NCBI GenBank assembly: GCA_029213195.1
Contig: JARGNI010000027.1
Span: forward strand, 16,174 to 80,173
Direction of reading: 5' to 3'
DNA length: 64,000 bases
DNA from: Verrucomicrobiales bacterium
Lineage (GTDB): Bacteria; Verrucomicrobiota; Verrucomicrobiia; Verrucomicrobiales; DEV007
The position numbers and the translations under genes are program-made. This document shows positions 54,483 through 63,948 of the stretch, piece by piece; positions within the stretch are counted from its first letter, which is position 1; every line of letters starts with the position of its first letter. A model generated the notes under the pieces. It ran no database searches and was not told where the DNA came from. It worked only from the letters and a program-made list of their open reading frames with translations.

Positions 54483-56249
54483 ATGTCGAAGCATTCATTC
54501 CTAGCTCTCTGCCTGTGCTTAAGCATCGGCGTTTCACTCGCCGACGAGCGCATTCCTCTTTGGCCGGATGGCAAGATCCCGGACTTCCAGGAGCATCAGT
54601 TCGCCGCACTCAAAACCGATATCAAGAAGCCTGGCTTCAAGCGCGAGGAGCACCGCATGCCTTACATCGAGTGGCACGAGGCACCAGAAAAGAAGAATGG
54701 CGGCTGCGTGCTGCTGATCAGGGGGGGCGGTTACAACAGTTTGGTCGATAGCGAATGGATCAATGTCATCGGCGACAAACTCACCGCGCAGGGCTTCGTC
54801 TGCGCCCATCTCATCTACCGCACACCGCGCCCGAATAATATTCCCATCTATCAGCCCGCCTGGCAGGACGGCCAGCGCGCGGTGCGCCTCTTGCGCCGCG
54901 AGGCCAAGGCGCGTGGCTACGATCCGGAGAAGATCGGCGCCTTGGGAGGATCCGCCGGATCCCACCTCACCGTGCTGCTTGCGACCAGCGCGCTCACACC
55001 CGCCTACGAGCCCATCGATGAAATCGATGAATTGCCCGCCCACGTCCAGTGGACTGTGCCCATCTACACCGCCTATGCACTCGAGGACGGACTCACCGGA
55101 CCCAACAAGGGCAAGATCGATGCGCCCAACCCAAAGCTCTCGGACGTCTTCAAGTTTGACGCCAAGACCTGCCCGATGACCCTTCTCCATGGCGGCAAGG
55201 ACCAGTATTCGCCCATCGGCTCGACCGAGATCTACCGCCAGCTGCGCCGGATGAAGATTCCCGCCGAGATTCATCTCTTCGCCGACATTCCCCATGGCTT
55301 CAGTAGTGACCCGAGCAAGGGGGATAAGGGTGCGGCCATCGACCACTGGATGGACCGCGTCACCGAATTCACCCGCCAGATGAATTTCGACGGCCAACTG
55401 GGCAAGGAAGAGCCATTGATGGAGCGCTATGCAAGCGACGATGCCCGTGGCGACTACTCCAAAGAGAACGTCTGGCCGGAGGGCAAGATGCCCGATCGGC
55501 AGGATCATCAAGTGGTACCCTACCTGGAATGGCACATGCCCAAGGAGCTCAAGACCCAAGCCATCCAGATCATTTACTCGGGTGGCGCCTACAATGGCAA
55601 CAATCCGGATGGCTTTGAAGTGGCACCTGCGCGTCGTTACCTCAACGAGAAAGGCATGGCCGTGGTGACCATGAAATACCGCACCCCGCGTCCGAAGGGG
55701 ATCGCCAAGCACATCACCGCTTGGCAGGACCTGCAACGCGCGATTCGCATCGTGCGCAGCCAGGCCGAGCAGAGGGGGCTCGATCCCGATCGCATCGGCA
55801 TCATGGGTTCCTCGGCTGGCGGCCACCTGACCCTCATGGGCGCGACCAGCTCCAAGAGCCCGGCCTACGAAGCCATCGACAATCTCGAAAAGATTTCCTG
55901 CTCAGTGCAGTGGGCCATCGCCATCTATCCGGCCTACGCGCTGACTGATGGAGAGAACCAGAATAACAAGACCGGCGGCAATGACGACACGGCCGTGCTC
56001 GTGCCCGAATTCGAATTCGACCAGGGAACCTGCCCCATGCTTTTTATCCATGGCGACAAGGATGGCTGGGCCGCGATGAACTCGGTGAAGTGCTGGGAGA
56101 AGCTGCGGCGCATGGGTATCCAGTCCGACCTCCATACGCTCGTCACCCGCGGCCACTGCTTCCAGCGCAGCGCGTCACCGGGAACGGGCAGCTACACCTG
56201 GATGGATCGCATCTGGGAGTTCATGAACCACAAAGGCTACAACAAGTGA
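54483..56249 (+). CDS. Secreted protein with two tandem alpha/beta-hydrolase (acetyl-esterase-like) domains
   Basis: The 588-residue exported protein has a signal peptide (LALCLCLSIGVSLA). Domain 1 (about 25-305) has nucleophile Ser157 in GALGGSAGSH, Asp240 in LLHGGKDQYSP and His271 in ADIPHGF. Domain 2 (about 325-588) has Ser444 in GIMGSSAGGH, Asp in FIHGDKDGW and His in VTRGHCF. Both contain IPLWPDGKIPD/VWPEGKMPD-like openings and YRTPRPxxI segments, so they arose by duplication. They resemble acetyl-xylan esterases of the BD-FAE/lipase-3 type. Substrates are inferred to be acetylated polysaccharides. Confidence 0.82.
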   Translation: MSKHSFLALCLCLSIGVSLADERIPLWPDGKIPDFQEHQFAALKTDIKKPGFKREEHRMPYIEWHEAPEKKNGGCVLLIRGGGYNSLVDSEWINVIGDKLTAQGFVCAHLIYRTPRPNNIPIYQPAWQDGQRAVRLLRREAKARGYDPEKIGALGGSAGSHLTVLLATSALTPAYEPIDEIDELPAHVQWTVPIYTAYALEDGLTGPNKGKIDAPNPKLSDVFKFDAKTCPMTLLHGGKDQYSPIGSTEIYRQLRRMKIPAEIHLFADIPHGFSSDPSKGDKGAAIDHWMDRVTEFTRQMNFDGQLGKEEPLMERYASDDARGDYSKENVWPEGKMPDRQDHQVVPYLEWHMPKELKTQAIQIIYSGGAYNGNNPDGFEVAPARRYLNEKGMAVVTMKYRTPRPKGIAKHITAWQDLQRAIRIVRSQAEQRGLDPDRIGIMGSSAGGHLTLMGATSSKSPAYEAIDNLEKISCSVQWAIAIYPAYALTDGENQNNKTGGNDDTAVLVPEFEFDQGTCPMLFIHGDKDGWAAMNSVKCWEKLRRMGIQSDLHTLVTRGHCFQRSASPGTGSYTWMDRIWEFMNHKGYNK

Positions 56250-56688
56250 TGCTATCGGTGGTCAGGTCGAGCACTCCTATCGCCCCATCAGAGGAAAGCC
56301 ACAGCCCGGAGCCTGCGAAGAGGCTTGAGGATAGTCAGACGGGTTCTCCGGGGTGTCTATCAAACGAAATGAAGTTCCATCGGCGACCCTGAGTCGCAAC
56401 TCTCGCCAACGATTCGTTGGCAGTAAACTCCGGAAATTCTTCTCGCTCGTTTCGGAACGCCTGTGGGAACCGATTCGCTTTTCCCTTCGGACTGTCTCGC
56501 GGCTGGCTATCTTTGCTTCGCTTCAACTCCCGCCGCTTTGACGGCTCGCTCCTGCCCTTTTCCGTCACTCCTCGGAGGGACTCGTTTGGTCTGCCGCGCG
56601 CAATGGGCTCATGGGAGCGGGAATCGCGGGGCCCGGTAATCCATCTTCGAAGCCTTGACTGTCCGGAGCAAAGCGGTTCCTTAGTAGG
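56250..56688. other. 439-bp spacer without a convincing gene
   Basis: Short frames here lack family features. A near-perfect palindrome GCCAACGA-T-TCGTTGGC lies at 56405-56421. No terminator with a T-run was seen after the esterase gene. Confidence 0.4.
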
Positions 56689-57342
56689 ATGGCCGACCAG
56701 AATCCCGAATCCCCGAGCCGAGCACCGCACGGTGAACCGCCGGAGCCTCCTTCCTCGGGGCATGGCGGGGAATGGGAGAATGCGGGAAGAGTCTTGGGCC
56801 GGTTTGCAGGGAAAGCGGGCAGCCTTCTGGGAAAGGCCGGCGAAGTGGTCAAATCCGAGTATGAGAAGGCGCAGCAGCGCGAGGGAGATAGTGCTATCCA
56901 GAGAATTTGGGACCAGGCCCGCGAGTGCGTGAAGAAGGGGGCGGAAAAGGAACGCGTGGCGCACCTCAGGGAATTGGCGTCCCTCGCGAAAGAGAATACT
57001 TCGGAACTGTCCCGGGAAGCCGCGGAGCGGATTGCACGAATCTACACCGACTGCACGGGCAATCCGGTGACGGCGGTAGAGGTGAAACAGGTGGCTCTTC
57101 GGTTCGGGGTGATGGCCCTGGTCACCTTCGTGACGGCGTCGGTGCTCGGACGTGCCGGAAGGGCGCAGAACCTCTTTACTCAAGTCAAAGATGTGGCCGT
57201 GGATTTGGGAGCCGGGGGAGGGAAGGCCGGCTATCACGGCAGTTTTGAGGAGCGCACCGCTCATTTTTATTCCAGCGGGGATGGAGCGGAAGACCCCGCC
57301 AAGGACATCGATGTGGATGCAGTTGTGATCGACCTGGAGTGA
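56689..57342 (+). CDS. Hypothetical protein with helical membrane-associating segments
   Basis: No known family is recognised in this 217-residue protein. It opens with a Pro-rich, low-complexity stretch (SPSRAPHGEPPEPPSSGHGG). A Gly/Ala-rich amphipathic segment (VLGRFAGKAGSLLGKAGEVV) and a charged helical region (residues about 60-120) follow. One hydrophobic helix lies near 140-155 (LRFGVMALVTFVTASVLG). The C-terminus is acidic (KDIDVDAVVIDLE). The frame and composition support a real gene. Confidence 0.55.
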   Translation: MADQNPESPSRAPHGEPPEPPSSGHGGEWENAGRVLGRFAGKAGSLLGKAGEVVKSEYEKAQQREGDSAIQRIWDQARECVKKGAEKERVAHLRELASLAKENTSELSREAAERIARIYTDCTGNPVTAVEVKQVALRFGVMALVTFVTASVLGRAGRAQNLFTQVKDVAVDLGAGGGKAGYHGSFEERTAHFYSSGDGAEDPAKDIDVDAVVIDLE

Positions 57343-57522
57343 CTGGCAGGGAATCGCTTCCCGTCGCTACAGGACGCGCCAACGTCGAGGCGCGAAAGGG
57401 CAAACTGCCAGAAGCATTCCGATTGGCCATTGGCGAATGGATCCTCTGGATGGATCCATTCGACCTGGAGGCGGAATTCCGGGAGTTGTGCTCGCACTTC
57501 CGCTGGGTGATGCTCTGGTCCG

Positions 57523-58770
57523 ATGAGGAAGATTCACATTCTGGTTTTCATCGTCTTGTCCTCGGCGCTTTCGTCCATCGGGCAGGACATCAATTACTAC
57601 GACCCGTACAGTCCGGCCCATGAATACCACACCCGGGAACTCAATGATCCGTTCACCCGGTTGATCGCGGATTTCGAATCCGGGAAGCGCGAACTCGACA
57701 ACCGCAGTGGTAGGGCATTCATCACCAGCCTGCTGGACCATCTTGATATTCCGGCCAGTTCTCAGTTGCTGGTTTTCTCCCGGACAAGCCTCCAAACACG
57801 GCACATCTCGGGGAGCAATCCGCGGGCGATGTATTTCAACGAGAACGTCTACATCGGCTACATTCCCGGCGGTAAAGTCGAAATTATTTCGCTCGATCCC
57901 GAGCTGGGAGGAATCTTCTATATCTTCGACCAACCGAAAAGCGGCAAACTGCCGGTGATCGAACGGTCGGGCCGCTGCATGAACTGCCACGCCATCGCCG
58001 AGACCCGGCGCGTACCCGGACTCTCGATTCGTTCGGTGATTCCCGGTTCCAACTGGGGCAAACTCGTGTCGTTCCGTGACAAACAGATCGGGCACCAGAT
58101 TCCTCTCAGTGAGCGTTTTGGCGGCTGGCACGTGACTGGGGACCCGGGAATCTCCGATCATAAGGGCAACCTTCGAGGCGAAAAAGTCGGTGGAAAGATC
58201 GTCACCGAGGTGATCGAGCCGGGCACTCTATTTGACTGGTCCATGTATCCCACCGAGACCAGCGACATCCTTCCGCACCTGCTCCTGGAGCACCAGTCGG
58301 GATTCATGAACCTGGTTTTGGAGGCCGCCTACCGGGCGCGGACCTATCAGCATATTGGCAAGGGGAACATCAAGCCGGAGCATCTCAAGGTGCTTCATGG
58401 CCTGGCCGAGGAAGTCGTTCGCTACCTGTTGTTTGCCGACGAAGCGAAATTTCCTGCAGGAGGGATCCGGGTCGACCCGCAGTATCGCGAGGATTTTCTT
58501 GCTGATCGCAGGGAAGCATCGAACGGGACCTCGCTGAAGGATCTCGACCTGGAAACCCGAGTTTTCAAACACCGTTGCAGCTACCTGATCTACAGTGACG
58601 TTTTCCAGGCGACTCCCGATCTCTTCAGGCAGCGTGTCTACGAGGTTCTCGGCGAAGCGATCCGTACCGAAAAACCGGATCCGGATTTTGACTATCTTTC
58701 CGTCACCGAAAAGAGTGCGATCCGAGGCATTCTCCGGGAAACGCTCAGCGATTTGCCGGACGGCTGGTGA
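57523..58770 (+). CDS. Secreted hypothetical protein with one c-type haem motif
   Basis: The 415-residue product has a signal peptide (IHILVFIVLSSALSSIG) and a single CMNCH haem motif at 152-156 (RSGRCMNCHAIAE). His residues that could be the second ligand follow. The flanking segments SSQLLVFSRTSLQTRHISGS and GKVEIISLDPELGGIFYIFD recur in PVC proteins of this sort. No enzymatic family is recognised. It is followed by the candidate selenoprotein gene (126 bp) and a propeller protein gene, suggesting a shared extracytoplasmic redox role. Confidence 0.7.
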   Translation: MRKIHILVFIVLSSALSSIGQDINYYDPYSPAHEYHTRELNDPFTRLIADFESGKRELDNRSGRAFITSLLDHLDIPASSQLLVFSRTSLQTRHISGSNPRAMYFNENVYIGYIPGGKVEIISLDPELGGIFYIFDQPKSGKLPVIERSGRCMNCHAIAETRRVPGLSIRSVIPGSNWGKLVSFRDKQIGHQIPLSERFGGWHVTGDPGISDHKGNLRGEKVGGKIVTEVIEPGTLFDWSMYPTETSDILPHLLLEHQSGFMNLVLEAAYRARTYQHIGKGNIKPEHLKVLHGLAEEVVRYLLFADEAKFPAGGIRVDPQYREDFLADRREASNGTSLKDLDLETRVFKHRCSYLIYSDVFQATPDLFRQRVYEVLGEAIRTEKPDPDFDYLSVTEKSAIRGILRETLSDLPDGW

Positions 58771-58896
58771 ACGGACCGGCACTCCGGCGGCTTGGCAGGC
58801 TGGAAAAGTTCTGGGAACTCCCGGCGTCAACTTGAGTACTCTCTCGCGTAACATTTCGAGCTTGATCCTACCCGGATTTCTGGCGACGATTGTCCC

Positions 58897-59361
58897 ATGA
58901 GAATCGCCTTGGTCCTAGTATCCCTATTTGGAGCGTTGGCGCTCCACGCCGCTGAACCGCTGATTGTTCCCGATCACGTCATATTCTTCGAAGACCTCGA
59001 GAATCTCGACGGGGTCAAAAAGGAAGCTGCCAAAGCGAACAAGGCCATCACTTTTCTCCTGATGGAACCGGGCTCCACGTGAGGCCCCTCCAATGCCGCC
59101 AGTTTGACGGCAATCAAGACAGTGGAAGACGGTTCGCTGATCGTGTTTATCGACGGGTCGAATCTCCACCTCACCCCGAAATCGGTTCAGGATTCCATCT
59201 CGCATGCTCCCTTGAGCGCCACGCCAATCGTGTCCGTCTTCGATCCTGCGATTGAAAAGAATTTCGGTGTCCTTGGATACCGGGCCATCCGAAAACGGGA
59301 CGGTTTCAAGGACATCCTGGCAGAAATCGCCAAGCTGCGCGGCGAGGTGCGGAAGACTTGA
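58897..59361 (+). CDS. Candidate selenoprotein: secreted thioredoxin-like protein with in-frame TGA
   Basis: A 154-codon frame from ATG 58897 to TGA 59361 is interrupted only by a TGA at codon 62 (59080-59082). The N-terminal part has a signal peptide (RIALVLVSLFGALALHA), then FFEDLENLDGVKKEAAKANK and a strand ITFLLMEPGST. After TGA the frame continues GPSNAASLTAIKTVEDGSLI and VFIDGSNLHLTPKSVQDS for 92 codons. TGA thus sits where a thioredoxin-type active site has its first Cys (xCGPS). Reading it as selenocysteine gives T-U-G-P-S. A hairpin with an apical AGT follows at the canonical SECIS distance. Alternatives are a stop mutation (pseudogene) or a sequencing error. Confidence 0.6.
59094..59112 (+). 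promoter_or_regulatory. Candidate bacterial SECIS hairpin
   Basis: TGCCG (59094-59098) pairs with CGGCA (59108-59112). A further C-G pair inside (59100 with 59106) leaves the loop AGTTT. Counting the U of UGA as 1, the loop G and U are at 23 and 24, the same positions as the SelB-contacting G23-U24 of E. coli fdhF. Stem length and distance are in the range of bacterial SECIS elements. Confidence 0.5.
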
Positions 59362-59520
59362 AAGCAGTCTTCCAGCTTCCACTGAAAGACACTCCCTTTT
59401 CCACCCGGCAGTGTGCCTGTAGCCGGCACGGTCGCCAGAGCGGTGCGATGGGTTGAAATCCCTTCCCCTCGGCGCTTCGAGCGATCGCTTCGGCAGACGG
59501 GTTGTGGCCTTCATTGATTC

Positions 59521-60912
59521 ATGGATATGGAGATCTGCCTGAATGTCTCGCCTCACACCCACCCGGCCGTTGCGAAAGTGGATCGATCGGGTAGCACCCA
59601 CTTTGGGAATACCCATGGTAGGCGAACGGCCCTGGTCGCAGCTGGAACTCTGGTGCTCACGCTGGGTTTCTCGACTCACGTGGGAATGGCGGCGGACCCC
59701 GAGGCGAGCGACGACAGCACTGCCGAACTTGCTGGGAATTGGGAAGAGCGGCGGGTCGCCTCCGAAGCCGATCGCTTGAAGAACTGGCCCAACTTGTTGG
59801 GGCCGGCGGCCGGTGTTTCACCAGCCAAAGGCCTGTTGATGAATTGGAATGGCGAGACTGGCGAAGGAATCAAGTGGAAGACTCGGATTCCGCTGCCCGG
59901 CTACAGTTCGCCGATTTATTGGGATGGGAAACTCTACCTGACCGGTGCCAACGCATCGACCCGGGTCGTCTATTGCATCCATTCCCAAAGCGGTGAGATC
60001 ATTTGGGAGAGACAGGTGAAGGGAATTCCCGGATCGCCCGGTGATCTTCGGGTCGGTGAGGACACAGGATACGCGGCTTCGACGATGGCGACGGACGGCG
60101 TTCGGGTTTTCGCGAGCTTTGCGAATGGCGACCTGGCCGCATTCGATCTCGAGGGCAGCCCGATCTGGTCGAAGAATCTTGGGAAACCGGACAATCTCTA
60201 CGGCCATGCTTCGTCCTTGGTGACACATGGCGACAACCTGTTGATTCAGTATGATCAGGAGAACCTCGGATATGTCGCCGCTCTGGATGTGGAGACAGGG
60301 GAGGAACGCTGGAGGACGGAACGGGATTTCGGTTCTTCCTGGTCGATGCCGATGGTCGCGACGATCGGCGCCCGCGAGGAAGTGATTCTTGCGGCCGAAC
60401 CGACGGTGGTTTCCTACGATCTGAAATCCGGCAAAGAACTCTGGCGGATCGATTGTCTCAAATACGGCGAGGTGACCTCAGTCCCGGTTTACGCTGACGG
60501 GCTTGTCTACGTCTCCGCGGATTCCGCCAATCTCAGCGCGATCGACGTGAAGACTCGAAAGATTGTGTGGGAAAGTGGCTTCTCCAAGCCTGGGGTCTCC
60601 ACACCGCTGCTCCACGAAGGACTGCTCTATTGTGCGGCCGACGACGGAGCCTTTGCCTGCTACGATGCCAAAACCGGAGAAGAATTCTGGGCTGAATTCG
60701 AAGATTACGGTTTCTATGCCTCCCCGATCCTGGCAGACGGCAGAGTTCACCTGCTGGACCGAGGCGGGACGATGCACATTCTCAAACCCGGCCGCGAATT
60801 GGAGATTCTCGGGCATTCCGTTCTCGGAGAGGAATCTTCCTGCACGCCGGCAGTGGTCGGTGACAGCTTCTACATTCGCGGGCTGAAGCACCTTTTCCGA
60901 ATCGGTCCCTGA
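59521..60912 (+). CDS. Secreted PQQ-like beta-propeller protein
   Basis: The 463-residue product has an N-terminal extension before a hydrophobic signal segment (TALVAAGTLVLTLGFSTHVG). PQQ-binding-like (PQQ_2/3) propeller repeats follow from about 100: YSSPIYWDGKLYLTGANAST, VYCIHSQSGEIIWERQVKGI, VAALDVETGEERWRTERDFG, LSAIDVKTRKIVWESGF and FACYDAKTGEEFWAEFED. The repeating G-x-x-x-W signature suggests seven or eight blades. PVC genomes carry many such proteins; most do not bind PQQ. A second ATG at 59527 is possible. The gene lies after the candidate selenoprotein gene. Confidence 0.8.
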   Translation: MDMEICLNVSPHTHPAVAKVDRSGSTHFGNTHGRRTALVAAGTLVLTLGFSTHVGMAADPEASDDSTAELAGNWEERRVASEADRLKNWPNLLGPAAGVSPAKGLLMNWNGETGEGIKWKTRIPLPGYSSPIYWDGKLYLTGANASTRVVYCIHSQSGEIIWERQVKGIPGSPGDLRVGEDTGYAASTMATDGVRVFASFANGDLAAFDLEGSPIWSKNLGKPDNLYGHASSLVTHGDNLLIQYDQENLGYVAALDVETGEERWRTERDFGSSWSMPMVATIGAREEVILAAEPTVVSYDLKSGKELWRIDCLKYGEVTSVPVYADGLVYVSADSANLSAIDVKTRKIVWESGFSKPGVSTPLLHEGLLYCAADDGAFACYDAKTGEEFWAEFEDYGFYASPILADGRVHLLDRGGTMHILKPGRELEILGHSVLGEESSCTPAVVGDSFYIRGLKHLFRIGP

Positions 60913-60972
60913 ACCTGGTGAACGGGGAAGGCCTGCGACTGCGATTCTGCCTGCATTCGAACCAGCGGGCGA

Positions 60973-61299
60973 GTGCATCAGTTTGAATTCGACCGGCGCG
61001 AAGAAATTCCGATCACGCCTGGACTTCTATTACTGAGCGGCCGTCTTCGGGACTGGTGGTGGACGCAGGGATGCCCGACATGGAATCAAACCAACTGGGC
61101 GTTTGTGCCGCTACCCAGTTTGCGAGAAGATTTCCCTGAAAAGTTGGACCTTCTGATCCAATTAGGATGGCAAGTAAGGCCCAACGGGGTACGAAGATTC
61201 GAGCTGGTGTCTACAATGGGTTTTGTAGCGCTGGGATATCATGGAACTCGGGAGCATGGTTACCTGGGAGAAACTTCTCAAAGACGACCGGAATTGTAG
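60973..61299 (+). CDS. Doubtful small hypothetical gene
   Basis: A GTG-initiated 108-residue frame (FEFDRREEIPITPGLLLLSG, RDWWWTQGCPTWNQTNWAF) lies in an otherwise gene-free stretch. It has no recognised family, no clear ribosome binding site and no signal peptide, but its Trp-rich composition is unusual for random sequence. It may be a gene remnant. Confidence 0.25.
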   Translation: MHQFEFDRREEIPITPGLLLLSGRLRDWWWTQGCPTWNQTNWAFVPLPSLREDFPEKLDLLIQLGWQVRPNGVRRFELVSTMGFVALGYHGTREHGYLGETSQRRPEL

Positions 61300-61545
61300 A
61301 CCTGGCTTGAGTCATGAGGGCTGGAGCGTATTTGATAGTTGAGTGAGTCTACGTTTCTGCTCTCTGGTTGATCGGATTTCGCTGTGCCTGCAAGATTGCT
61401 GTGACCAGTCTTTTTGAAGTCAGAATTGCGGAGACTGATCTCGAAAAACTCAGTAGAATGGCTTGAAAGAGTTCGTAATGCAGTGTCCACGTCTCTAAGC
61501 TTCGGGATGCCGAAGCATCGAGGGAGATTCCGAACCTAATTATTC
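61300..61545. promoter_or_regulatory. Leader region of the UDP-xylose operon
   Basis: This stretch is less GC-rich than its surroundings and holds no gene. A hairpin GCTTCGG-GATG-CCGAAGC (61499-61516) lies 30 bp before the UXS start and may act in the mRNA leader. Confidence 0.35.
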
Positions 61546-62472
61546 ATGCAGCGTATTTTAGTTACCGGAGGCGCCGGTTTTCTCGGGTCACATCTCTGTG
61601 AACGTCTAATCAACGAGGGCAACGAAGTAATCTGCCTCGACAACTTCTTCACGGGACGGAAGAAGAATATTGCTCACCTGCTCGGCAATCCGTACTTCGA
61701 ACTCGTGCGGCACGATGTGATCGACCCCTTCAAGTTCGAAGTCGATCAGATTTACAACCTGGCCTGTCCTGCTTCGCCGCCGCATTATCAGTATAACCCG
61801 ATCAAGACCACTAAAACCTCAGTGATGGGGGCGATCAATTGCCTTGGCCTCGGGAAGCGGGTCAAAGCGAGGGTCTTCCAAGCGTCGACCTCTGAGGTAT
61901 ACGGCGATCCCGAGATCCACCCACAAACGGAGGACTACAAAGGAAGCGTGAATCCGATTGGAATCCGTGCCTGCTATGACGAAGGGAAGCGTTGCGCTGA
62001 AACCCTGTTCTTTGACTATCATCGCCAAAATGGAGTCGAGATCCGAGTCGTTCGCATTTTTAACACCTATGGACCGAGGATGCTGCCCGACGACGGACGC
62101 GTCGTCTCGAATTTCATCATGCAGGCACTTCGTGGAGAGGACATCACGATCTATGGCGATGGCACCCAGACCCGTTCGTTTTGTTATGTGGATGACTTGA
62201 TTGAAGGTTTTGTGCGCCTCATGAATCATCCGACCCAGACCGGTCCGGTCAATATCGGCAATCCGGGAGAATTCACGATGTTGGAGTTGGCAGAGAAAGT
62301 GCTCGAAAAGGTGGGGGGCGCTTCCAAGCTGACCTTTCATCCACTTCCCGGCGATGATCCGCTCCAGCGACAGCCGGATATCAGCCTCGCCCGCAACGAT
62401 CTCGGCTGGGAGCCCACGATTGACCTCAGTGAAGGACTTGAACGAACTATTGAATATTTCAGGACTTGTTGA
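61546..62472 (+). CDS. UDP-glucuronate decarboxylase / UDP-xylose synthase
   Basis: The 308-residue extended SDR has [15 protein letters not shown] (NAD site), the UXS-specific [39 protein letters not shown], Thr/Ser-Glu in [11 protein letters not shown], and catalytic Tyr144-Lys148 in [17 protein letters not shown] and [18 protein letters not shown] are also characteristic. It converts UDP-glucuronate to UDP-xylose with bound NAD. The next gene makes its substrate, UDP-glucuronate, so the two form a UDP-xylose pathway for polysaccharide or glycoconjugate synthesis. Confidence 0.93.
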   Translation: MQRILVTGGAGFLGSHLCERLINEGNEVICLDNFFTGRKKNIAHLLGNPYFELVRHDVIDPFKFEVDQIYNLACPASPPHYQYNPIKTTKTSVMGAINCLGLGKRVKARVFQASTSEVYGDPEIHPQTEDYKGSVNPIGIRACYDEGKRCAETLFFDYHRQNGVEIRVVRIFNTYGPRMLPDDGRVVSNFIMQALRGEDITIYGDGTQTRSFCYVDDLIEGFVRLMNHPTQTGPVNIGNPGEFTMLELAEKVLEKVGGASKLTFHPLPGDDPLQRQPDISLARNDLGWEPTIDLSEGLERTIEYFRTC

Positions 62473-62555
62473 CTCTGACCGTCGGGACTTCCGAGTCATT
62501 TCTGTCACTTGCCGAAAGGCACCCTGGACTGCACAAAACCCACTTCCAATTTCTC

Positions 62556-63929
62556 ATGTTTAGTACAAAAATTTGCTGTATCGGCGCCGGTTATGTCGGT
62601 GGTCCTACCATGGCGATGATCGCCAAAAAATGTCCTAATGTCAGGGTCGAGGTGGTCGACATCAACGCTGATCGAATTGCGGCCTGGAATTCCGACCAGT
62701 TGCCGGTCTATGAACCAGGTCTTGATGAGATCGTTTCGGAGGCGAGAGGAACAAATCTGTTTTTCACGACGGGAGTGGAGGCGGCGATCAAGCACGCGGA
62801 CATCATTTTCGTCAGCGTCAACACTCCGACCAAGACCTACGGTCTGGGAGCGAACCGGGCGGCTGATCTGCGATTCGTCGAGTCGGTGGCGCGGGTCATT
62901 GCCGAAAATGCGGATGAGTCTAAGATCATCGTTGAGAAAAGCACCATTCCCGTCCGCACTGCGGAAGCGATTCGATCTATCCTCGAGACGAGTGGGTCCG
63001 GCCACGCGCACCAAGTCCTATCGAACCCGGAGTTTCTCGCCGAGGGAACGGCGGTTTCAGACCTTGAGAATCCAGACCGGATTCTGATCGGGGGCGAAAC
63101 GACTCCGGAAGGCCAGGTGGCAATTGAGCGACTTGCTGGTGTCTACGGAGCCTGGGTTCCTCAGGAGCGGATTATTCGGACCAACCTTTGGTCTTCCGAA
63201 CTGGCAAAGCTGGTAGCGAACGCGTTTTTAGCGCAGCGAATTTCGTCCATCAACAGTATATCAGCACTCTGTGAGGCGACTGAAGCAGATGTGGACGAGG
63301 TCGCGAATGCCATCGGAACGGACTCCCGGATTGGTCCCAAATTTCTCAAGGCCTCCGTTGGATTCGGCGGATCCTGTTTTCAGAAGGATGTTCTGAATCT
63401 CGTCTATCTCTGCGGACACTTCGGGCTGCCCGAGGTGGCGGAGTATTGGGAATCAGTGATCACGATGAATCAGTGGCAGAAGAAGCGTTTCGCCGACTCT
63501 GTGGTTCAGGCGTTCTTCAATACGGTGAGCAACAAGCGACTCGCTGTCCTGGGATTCGCCTTTAAGAAGGATACCAATGACACGCGTGAAACCCCTGCGA
63601 TCGATGTTTGCAAGCAGCTTTTCGAAGAGCAGGCTTCTCTTGCGATCTATGATCCGAAAGTCGAGACCGATAAAATTTATCGCGATTTGGCGGTCAGTGA
63701 GGACGAGCCGAGACTGGAAGTTTGCGACTCTGCTGCCGATGCAGTGAATGGAGCCAACGCGATACTCATCATCACCGAATGGGATGAGTTTAAGGCGCTC
63801 GACTTTGAGGCACTCTACGATTCAATGGTGAAGCCTGCCTGGATCTTTGACGGCAGGAACCTGCTCGATCACGCGAAACTTCGCATGATCGGGTTCAAAG
63901 TGAGATCAATAGGTAAGCCGCTTAAGTGA
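62556..63929 (+). CDS. UDP-glucose 6-dehydrogenase (eukaryotic type)
   Basis: The 457-residue enzyme oxidises UDP-glucose to UDP-glucuronate in two NAD-dependent steps. The N-terminus is [68 protein letters not shown], catalytic Cys274 in [18 protein letters not shown] and [15 protein letters not shown] follow. These sequences match the animal/plant UGDH group more closely than the usual bacterial Ugd. The ATG at 62556 is chosen; the frame is open from 62466 but that part is not conserved. Confidence 0.93.
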   Translation: MFSTKICCIGAGYVGGPTMAMIAKKCPNVRVEVVDINADRIAAWNSDQLPVYEPGLDEIVSEARGTNLFFTTGVEAAIKHADIIFVSVNTPTKTYGLGANRAADLRFVESVARVIAENADESKIIVEKSTIPVRTAEAIRSILETSGSGHAHQVLSNPEFLAEGTAVSDLENPDRILIGGETTPEGQVAIERLAGVYGAWVPQERIIRTNLWSSELAKLVANAFLAQRISSINSISALCEATEADVDEVANAIGTDSRIGPKFLKASVGFGGSCFQKDVLNLVYLCGHFGLPEVAEYWESVITMNQWQKKRFADSVVQAFFNTVSNKRLAVLGFAFKKDTNDTRETPAIDVCKQLFEEQASLAIYDPKVETDKIYRDLAVSEDEPRLEVCDSAADAVNGANAILIITEWDEFKALDFEALYDSMVKPAWIFDGRNLLDHAKLRMIGFKVRSIGKPLK

Positions 63930-63948
63930 AGCCTTGATCGACTGACTC

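Noticed and set aside
59080..59082. TGA as an ordinary stop giving a 61-residue protein and a second small gene from 59104
   Set aside because: The ORF after TGA has no proper start (the first candidate is an internal ACG/TTG region), the two halves are in the same frame, and together they form one plausible fold. A pseudogene or sequencing error remains possible and is stated in the finding.
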